NCBI GenBank assembly: GCA_012295275.1
Contig: CM022672.1
Location: forward strand, 33,149,716-33,177,215
DNA from: Chrysomallon squamiferum
Lineage: Eukaryota > Mollusca > Gastropoda > Neomphalida > Peltospiridae
Direction: 5' to 3'
DNA: 27,500 bases
A model generated the notes under the pieces. The model was not told the origin of the DNA. It was given only the letters and a program-made list of their open reading frames with translations, and made no database searches. The stretch's first letter is position 1; each line of letters starts with the position of its first letter. A program made the translations under genes and the position numbers. This document shows, piece after piece, positions 21,284 through 27,500 of the stretch.

Positions 21284-21372
21284 CTTTATTATTTCTAGAT
21301 GGTCCAGACATTGTTTGCAGACATTTTCATACTCTGTGTGCAATCTGCTCATGTGCATTTGGTTCACAGCAT
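21284..21372 (-). CDS. CCDC180: CCDC180 exon D (DUF4455)
   Basis: This exon is 89 bp; the acceptor is cttgaacag and the donor is AAAG followed by gtaaat. The carried G plus AT makes Asp, and the 30 residues read DAVNQMHMSRLHTEYENVCK and on to HLEIIK, a Cys-containing coiled-coil helix. It ends in phase 0. Human CCDC180 has a comparable 'Y-D---QI---YE--W--CL' helix here. Confidence 0.85.
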
Positions 21373-21384
21373 CTGTTCAAGAAA

Positions 21385-21610
21385 TAATATCATCACATCA
21401 TCATCATCATCATCAAAAACAACAACTACAAAAACAAAAATATTAGCTGTGGTAACCAAAATAGCAGACGTAAAAGTAACCATTATACTAGTAGTAGTAG
21501 GTGCAGCAACATTAGCTGAAGTAGTAGTAGTAATAGTAATAGTAGCATGTAATTTTGGTAGTGGTAGTAGTTGTAGTAGTTGTAGTAGTAGTAATTGTAG
21601 CAGTTATATT
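21385..21610. repeat. (ATC)n and (TAG)n trinucleotide region
   Basis: Five or so ATC units, then interrupted TAG/GTA units with GCA and TGT variants. The Val/Ser-rich ORF across it is repeat translation. Confidence 0.85.
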
Positions 21611-21959
21611 ACTCAATGATGGATATGAAACATTTCTAAATTTTTATATATTTTTTTAATATCATTTAATGCCTGTAATATATAAATTCAAAAAAATAAT
21701 AATTATACATATTTAATTTGTGTATTGTGTATTTGTTGTTTTATTGTGATTGGTTGCTGTAATTAAAGGATTTCTTTTTAATGCCAATCAAATATTCATG
21801 AATTAAATGATTTTACTTACTGAAAAAAACAAAAACAAAGAAAGAATATATAAATGTCAAAACTAATTCATTAGAAAAGAAGAAATGCTTAATAATAATA
21901 ATAATTAATAAGAACAACAATAATAAAATAATAATAAGTAATAATAACAATAACTAACA

Positions 21960-22092
21960 ATAACTCTTTTTTAAAACATAAACTTTTTTTTTAAAACCTA
22001 AAAATATCTTTTTTCTAAAACCAAAATAAAACCTAAATTTTCTAAAACCTAAATCACTTTTCTTTAAAACCTAAATCAGGTTTCTGAAACCT
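21960..22092 (-). repeat. Degenerate TTTAGGTTTT repeats next to the exon C donor
   Basis: On the minus strand the words TTTAGGTTTT and GATTTAGGTTTTA recur four or five times from the donor into the intron at irregular 16-25 base spacing. Confidence 0.75.
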
Positions 22093-22094
22093 AC

Positions 22095-22174
22095 CTAACT
22101 CTGTGGAGATTTCAAGCATCTGTTGATTCCATTTGTATGTGGCTGTTTTAGTTGAAGCTGGAGGTTTCATCTCC
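22095..22174 (-). CDS. CCDC180: CCDC180 exon C (DUF4455)
   Basis: This exon is 80 bp; the acceptor is gtttaacag and the donor is TTAG followed by gtaggt. AA plus G completes Lys, then EMKPPASTKTATYKWNQQ and the helix MLEISTEL; one base (G) carries over. The PP-STKT-x-W string matches the 'LPPS-SKT---W' step that I recall in human CCDC180 at this position. The exon is followed at once by degenerate TTTAGGTTTT repeats in the intron. Confidence 0.85.
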
Positions 22175-22414
22175 CTGTTAAACACAATAGATACAAAATT
22201 ACTTACAAAGGATTTTATCAAAACAGTCTTGTAGTATGACAAATTCAAAGTTACTTACTGATAGGTGATGCGAAAAATTACGAATTTGAAACTTTTTATT
22301 TTCAGCACGTTCTTTTTCATTATAAATCATGCTTTAAAAACAAATCACTTTGGCACTGGTTTCAGATTTTGACATCATTTTATAAAACAAATGTCAGTTA
22401 AGCCATACTGCCTG

Positions 22415-22462
<48 letters not shown>

Positions 22463-22607
22463 TATGTATATATATAAGTAGACAAATTTACATGAAAACA
22501 CATAATACTCACACTCATATATGCCAATTAGAATTATTCAGACTTTGTTGATTTCTTTAAGATATGCTTCTGTCTACATGTGTGTGTGTGTCTCTGTGTG
22601 TATATGG

Positions 22608-22644
<37 letters not shown>

Positions 22645-22685
22645 GTGTTTGTGTGTATCTGTGTGTGTGTGTGTGTGTGTTTATA
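22415..22685. repeat. (TG)n arrays
   Basis: TG runs at 22418-22456 and 22580-22681, the second interrupted by CTG and TTG variants. It lies within 35 bp of the exon B donor. Confidence 0.92.
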
Positions 22686-22714
22686 TGTGTATAAAAATGT
22701 AAATAACTACAAAC

Positions 22715-22834
22715 TTGAGTGATTCGAGCAGACCGATTCGTTTGGAGTTTAACATCTCCTGTTCTGCTATCATGAACTCCAAAACGCTATTCACTCCTGC
22801 AGGATTCTCTATCTGGTCACTCTTCATAAACTCT
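22715..22834 (-). CDS. CCDC180: CCDC180 exon B (DUF4455)
   Basis: This exon is 120 bp; the acceptor is tgtttcag and the donor is CAA followed by gtttgt (weak: +5 is G but +3/+4 are T). The carried-over CG plus A makes the Arg of REFMKSDQIENP, the best family landmark in the window. It continues with a helix ending in SKRIGLLESL, and leaves AA for the next exon. The intron before it is about 4.1 kb, the longest between the exons seen, and is filled with TAG/GTA and AC arrays. Confidence 0.88.
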
Positions 22835-22842
22835 CTGAAACA

Positions 22843-23215
22843 ACAACAACATCATCAACATCAGCAACTACAACATCCAAAATAGTACAGTAGTAGTAAG
22901 TTGGAATAATAACAGTAGTGAAACTAGTAGTAGCAGAGTAGCAGTAAAAGTAATAGTTTGAGTAATAGAAGTAATAATAATAGTAGTAGCAATAGTAGTA
23001 ATAGTAAAAATGGTAATAGTATTGGTAGTAATAGTAGTAGTATCAGCAGAAGCTGTTGTTGTAGTAGTAGTCGTATCAGTTTTTTGGTTGTAGTAGTTAA
23101 TAGTAATATTTACAGTAGCAGTAGTGGTAGCTGTAGTAGTAATTGTAAAGTAATATAGTAGCAGCAATAGTAATTGTAGTAGTTGTTGTAGTAGTATAGG
23201 TAAAACAATCTTCTG
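22843..23215. repeat. (TAG)n/(GTA)n trinucleotide region
   Basis: About 370 bp of TAG/GTA units with CAG, AAT and GTT variants, starting 9 bp from the exon B acceptor side with CAA/ATC units. Confidence 0.9.
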
Positions 23216-23261
23216 AATTTCATGGTTCCAAAGCCTTTTATGGTATCAGTTTTAAAGAGGG

Positions 23262-23290
23262 CATATAATATTAATAATAATAATAATAAT

Positions 23291-23339
<49 letters not shown>
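23262..23339. repeat. (AAT)n microsatellite
   Basis: About 24 AAT units with two ATT interruptions. Confidence 0.95.
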
Positions 23340-24059
23340 GAAGACTTCCAGCAATTAAATATGTACTTTGCCATATCTCTAAAGCATCAAATAAAAAAAG
23401 TAAAACATTTTAAAAGTAATTTAACTGATTAAATGAAATGTGTTAGTATAAATCATGCATTTTTGTTAATACCTGCACCATCGATTTAATCAGTTTATCA
23501 ATTAAGAAATTAATTTTATATGCACTGTACTAATTTTATTTTGGTCTGATAGAGGTTCTAACTAACAGTGTCCTGAAAAAAAATCAGCCATGAACCTGAA
23601 GTATTAATTCTTGAAGTTAAAAACTTAGACTGGTGCTGGTAAAGGTATTAGCTTTACTGTTGTTGTAGTTGTTGTAGTAAGAGTAGTTAACAAATACATA
23701 CATGATTTTTGTTTGTTTATATTTTAACATAAACTTTACATTTTATTTATTAAAATACCTAATTTATTTCTATTTTATTATCATTACAAGAAAAAAACAT
23801 ACACTAACTGCAAAAGTTGTGTTCTGTTTTATTTATTATTAGTGACTGCTGTGCAGCATACAAAACAAAAACAATATATGTCTATATATGAATAACATCA
23901 CATATATATATATATATACACACACACAGGTTTGTTGCACTGGTAATAAATATAATTCTTTGATATTTTAAATGTTGAATATGAAATAGTAATAAAAAGA
24001 AAAGGAGTTTTAAAGACAAAATAGGAATGTTGTGGTTTATTAATGAAAAAGTAACAACA

Positions 24060-24400
24060 CTGTGGGTGGTGATAAATATAGTTACTAGTAATATAGCAAC
24101 ATTAGTACAGAAATAGTAAGATAGTTTTAGTAACAGAGCAATAGGAATGTTGAAGTAGTAGTAACACAGTTAATATCAGTAGTAGTTTAGCAATAGTAGT
24201 TGTAGTAATAGATGTTGTAGTATTAGTAGTGATAGAAGTTGTAGTAGTAGTAATAGATGTTGTAGCAATAACAGTACTTATATAGTTATATAAGCAGTAC
24301 TTAAAAGTTATGGTATTCAGTATTAGTAATTTTATTTACTAATGGCAGTAGAGGTAGTAGTTGTAGTAGTAATAGTAGTAGTAGTTGTATCTTCAAAAAA
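24060..24400. repeat. (TAG)n/(GTA)n trinucleotide region
   Basis: Imperfect TAG units with a repeated 'gtagtaatagatgttgtag' phrase near 24200 and 24245. Confidence 0.85.
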
Positions 24401-24679
24401 TATCTCTACTAGTAAAAGGACAAAGACATATAGAATAAACGATCTTTATTTTTTAATTTTTAATGGATTTTTCTCTGTGTATGTTGTTGTTTTAAAAATT
24501 ATTGTAATTAAAAAAAGATGGCAGTAGGTATAGGTGTTTATAGTCACAAAAGGGTCAGCTTTGTCATTTTTGTAAATGTCTCATTTTAATATAATGGCCA
24601 TTTAAATAAATCTGGACAAACAGTACAAAAAAACTAACTCATAAGACACAACACATACTAAACAAACACACATTATAAC

Positions 24680-24687
24680 ACAAACAC

Positions 24688-24724
<37 letters not shown>

Positions 24725-24840
24725 ACACACACTATAACACAAATGCAAATATGCTACATAATACTAGAATTGGGGCTGGGATTATGTGTGTGTTTGTGTG
24801 TGTACATATATGTATGTACATGTATATATGTATATATCGC
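24680..24840. repeat. (AC)n, then (TG)n and ATGT units
   Basis: AC at 24686-24730, TG/ATGT at 24785-24838. There is no coding signal between. Confidence 0.85.
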
Positions 24841-25342
24841 CATTTATTAATATGTAAGCACTTAGTACAGGCTGTACTCGAACTGGTTAATATGTGTATC
24901 AGTAGCTTGTCAGTTTTCTTCATCTGTAAAAAAGAGAAAATCTCAATTATTTTTAAACACTAAAACATTTATTATCGTTAAATGAATTACTTAAAAAATA
25001 AATAAACAAAAACAAAAAAATTAAGACAAAAGAAGAAAAACCCCAAAAATAAAAAATAAAAAGTGCAAAATAAGAAAAGAAAAAGGAAGAAAAAGAGAAT
25101 TAAAATTAATTACAATATTAATGAAAATTATACAAAAATAAATAAACAAATTCAAATAAATAATAAAACAATGACGTTTTTCTTTTCAACAAGGAACAAA
25201 TCAGAAAGAATACACCTGAGAAATAAAAGAAAAAAAGAAAGAATAAATAAAACAAATTTGTGAACTTACCACGCAAATCTTCTTTTCTTCTTTCTTTCCT
25301 AGTGACAATTGGAGTTTTAATAAAAAAAAATGATGAAAATTT

Positions 25343-25501
25343 CTGTGAACAAAAACCTGATTGTTTCATAATAAACAAAAATCGCTGTGAACAAAAATCT
25401 GATTGTTCGTAATAAACAAATATCGCTGTGAACAAAAATCTGATTGTTCGTAATAAACAAAAATCGCTGTGAACAAAAATCTGATTGTACGTAATAAACA
25501 A
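25343..25501. repeat. 41-bp minisatellite, four copies
   Basis: CTGTGAACAAAAA begins at 25343, 25385, 25426 and 25467. Copies 2-4 differ at only a few bases; copy 1 is 42 bp. Confidence 0.92.
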
Positions 25502-25689
25502 AAGTGAGGGAAACTCAAGGGTGATGCATATAATACAATAGCTCAATGCATGATGACATATCACACAAGATCTTGCACATGCACAGTCAAATGTGGAGCA
25601 GCTGTCTTCAGTTTCCATCCATAACACATTTTATTATTTGACATCATCTTTGTCTGTGTCCCTCAGTGGTGTTGTAAAAACAACATTTT

Positions 25690-25692
25690 GTA

Positions 25693-25742
<50 letters not shown>

Positions 25743-25790
25743 AGTGTGTGTGTGTGCATGTGTGCATGTGTGTGTGTGTCTGTATGTATA
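25690..25790. repeat. (TG)n microsatellite
   Basis: About 100 bp of TG with ATG/CTG interruptions. Confidence 0.93.
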
Positions 25791-26019
25791 TATGTATGTT
25801 TCTGTCTATATATACATATATGTATGAGTGTGTGTTTGTGTGCATAGACATATAAACACATGTTTCTCTCTCTCTCCCTCTGACTTTTCTCTCTCAATAA
25901 AACCAAGATATATCATCCAGCAATATTAATATCTACTTGCCATGTTGTAATTATCTTTCTCTTTTATAATAATGTAATGCTTCACCTTCAAGCCTCCACC
26001 CACCTGTCCACCCACACAA

Positions 26020-26021
<2 letters not shown>

Positions 26022-26109
<88 letters not shown>

Positions 26110-26240
26110 ACACACACACACACACACACACACAACACACACACACACACACACACACACATCACACACACACACAACACAATCACACACACACACACAC
26201 ACATACACTCACAAAGACATGCACACAAAACAAACACACC
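26022..26240. repeat. Long (AC)n microsatellite
   Basis: About 200 bp of AC with several ATC and AAC interruptions. Confidence 0.95.
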
Positions 26241-26784
26241 CACACCCACAAACAAATATTCTAAATTATGTGAGATACAGTTCCAGCAGTGATGAATGAA
26301 AACAGGTCTCACGCCACACTTTTAAATTCAGATATTTCTGAACACATTTTTTTTTTTTTAAAAATCAGTTACAACTAGATATTGATAATTCATTAACAAA
26401 ATTTCTTTTAAAAATTAAAATTCCTATTTTATTATTGCAGCCCATACTGGTATCCCTGTACAATTAACATTAACAAATAATTTTTGAATTAATAAATATT
26501 TTTTTTTAATTTATTTATTGACACAGCCTATACAACTAAATGTTTATCATTTATACTAAACACATTTCGTTTAATGTTTGTTTAATTTAGCAGGTTCATG
26601 ATGATTTAGAGACATAGATGATATATGTTTAGACATTTAGAATGAAATTATTGTTATGCAACCTCTCTGCAGAAAAAGAAACTGAAAATACAGAAAGGCT
26701 TTGGAACCATTGATTCAGTGCACTTTGTGATGTAACGTAATGCAGTTCCTGAGATAGTTATTTTTATAAAAGAGAGAAAAAATA

Positions 26785-26945
26785 AATATATATATAAAAA
26801 TTTAAAAAAAAATTTAAAATTAAAATTATTAAAATTAAAATAAAATTAAATTAAAAATAAAAATTTGAAAAAGAAAGAAAAAATAAATAATAAAAATTTA
26901 AATAAAAAAAATAATAATAAAAAAAATAAAAATAAAAATAAAAAT
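26785..26945. repeat. AAAT/AAATT low-complexity tract beside exon A
   Basis: Nearly pure A and T directly adjoining the exon A donor. Confidence 0.85.
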
Positions 26946-26947
26946 AC

Positions 26948-27111
26948 CGGAATTTTTCGACTGCCAGGTTGATGTTGCCTCTCTTCCAGTCGTCACAACG
27001 TCGCATCCACGCAGTGTGCTGGTTTCTCTCTCGCTCAACATCGGCAGACATGAGTCGAACATACAGGTCAGCATACGCCCTCTGGTTGCTTAGCAACGTC
27101 TGGTTAATTTG
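26948..27111 (-). CDS. CCDC180: CCDC180 exon A (DUF4455, N-terminal part)
   Basis: This exon is 164 bp and opens in phase 0 after ttattgaag; its donor is CCG followed by gtattt, leaving two bases (CG). It encodes 54 residues beginning QINQTLLSNQRAYADLYVRL and ending in NLAVEKF. It is a charged amphipathic helix with a W-R-C-D-D-W-K centre, matching the human 'LINQALLANRRA' helix that precedes REFM. It is markedly more GC-rich than the flanking A/T sequence. The donor abuts about 150 bp of AAAT/AAATT low-complexity DNA (26790-26945). Earlier exons are outside the window. Confidence 0.85.
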
Positions 27112-27335
27112 CTTCAATAAGGAAATTTTAATTATAAAACATATGTGTTTGTACAAGTAAATTTTAATTATAAACTTTGTCAGTACAAGGAATGTTTTCT
27201 TAAATAAGTTTATAGAACTAGGACTCAGATATGTGTGTTTGTGTGTGTATATGTGATTGTGTATGAGTGTTTTGCTTGTGTATGTGCTTCTGTGTTTATG
27301 TGTATATAGGATTATTGTATATATGAAATAAATAA

Positions 27336-27383
<48 letters not shown>

Positions 27384-27500
27384 ATATTAAACATTAACAA
27401 CACTAAAATTACAGGATTTTGGTCTGGCTAAACTAAAAGACACTATTGTCAAAACATCATATAAACATAAACAAATAAAACCTTATTTTACTCATATAAA
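27112..27500. other. CCDC180: CCDC180 intron upstream of exon A (partial)
   Basis: This is AT-rich intron sequence with GT-rich words near 27230-27300 and a (TA)n run at 27338-27379. There is no coding signal; the preceding exon must lie beyond the window. Confidence 0.6.
27338..27379. repeat. (TA)n microsatellite
   Basis: About 20 TA units. Confidence 0.95.

Larger units (their letters stand above)
15799..27111 (-). other. CCDC180: CCDC180 locus, partial: nine internal exons joined in frame
   Basis: Nine minus-strand exons (A at 26948-27111 down to I at 15799-16311) have GT/AG boundaries, and their phases match at every one of eight junctions: 2,2,1,0,0,0,2,0. Together they give 514 codons without a stop. 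The protein is mostly charged alpha-helix, and it matches what I remember of human CCDC180 along its whole DUF4455. Here REFMKSDQIENP corresponds to human REFMASEKIQNP, YEVFHKKQ-DIV-SYP to YECFHTLLTKEVMEYP, and CRYFNV to SQYFFV, in the same order and followed in both by a low-complexity linker. CCDC180 is a large coiled-coil protein; a role in cilia or flagella is commonly suggested but not shown here. Upstream exons lie past 27500, and the DUF4456-containing C-terminal half was not found in the window. Confidence 0.85.

Noticed and set aside
25263-25310. A strong donor (GTG/gtaagt) on the minus strand near 25268, suggesting an extra CCDC180 exon between A and B
   Set aside because: Exons A and B already join in phase and the joined protein matches the family without a gap; no acceptor with an open frame was convincing.
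25360-25500. Regularly spaced 41-bp repeats as a CRISPR array
   Set aside because: Units are contiguous tandem copies without unique spacers, in an animal genome.
25118-25627. 169-codon minus-strand ORF
   Set aside because: Runs through the 41-bp minisatellite and AT-rich DNA, has no domain, and lies inside a CCDC180 intron.

Overview
This is a piece of an animal (metazoan) nuclear genome. It is strongly AT-rich, and spliceosomal introns, very large amounts of microsatellite DNA and two recognisable animal protein families are visible. The long (TC)n-(AC)n compound arrays, (TAG)n/(GTA)n arrays, (AAAT)n arrays and homopolymers would suit a mollusc or another lophotrochozoan. That assignment is an impression, because nothing in the window fixes the species.

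Left part (about 1-7500, + strand): an arrestin-domain-containing (alpha-arrestin, ARRDC-type) gene. Its 392-codon coding region (5503-6681) is uninterrupted and forms a GC-rich island in AT-rich surroundings. A strong 3' splice site at 5323, and a strong 5' splice site at 2210 inside a less AT-rich block at 1260-2210, suggest one untranslated leader exon and a 3.1 kb leader intron. The leader after the acceptor carries two short upstream ORFs.

Middle (about 7500-15800): no gene was recognised. It holds simple repeats, a few minisatellites, a probable decayed mariner-like transposase 3' end at 9297-9534, and a long purine-rich tract at 15125-15780.

Right part (15799-27111, - strand): nine consecutive internal exons of CCDC180, a coiled-coil protein carrying DUF4455. 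I joined them by splice-site and phase matching; all eight junctions keep the frame open and together give 514 codons. The first eight exons encode most of DUF4455. The ninth is a Thr/Asp/Gly/Gln-rich low-complexity linker built from a 24-bp coding minisatellite. The gene is incomplete on both sides: earlier exons lie beyond 27500. The last exon seen ends in a good donor, but I found no following exon down to position 1. If that is right, the arrestin gene lies inside, and antisense to, a CCDC180 intron.

The introns are packed with repeats. In at least three places the repeat touches a splice site: a 92-bp duplication carrying a mutated copy of the exon F acceptor, a (GAAT)n/(AAAT)n array acting as the pyrimidine tract of exon H, and TTTAGGTTTT repeats directly after the exon C donor. 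No CRISPR, rRNA or intact tRNA was seen. The most interesting signals are this repeat-exon interplay, the coding minisatellite and the possible nested gene arrangement. I did not see a clearly new enzymatic or defence system.
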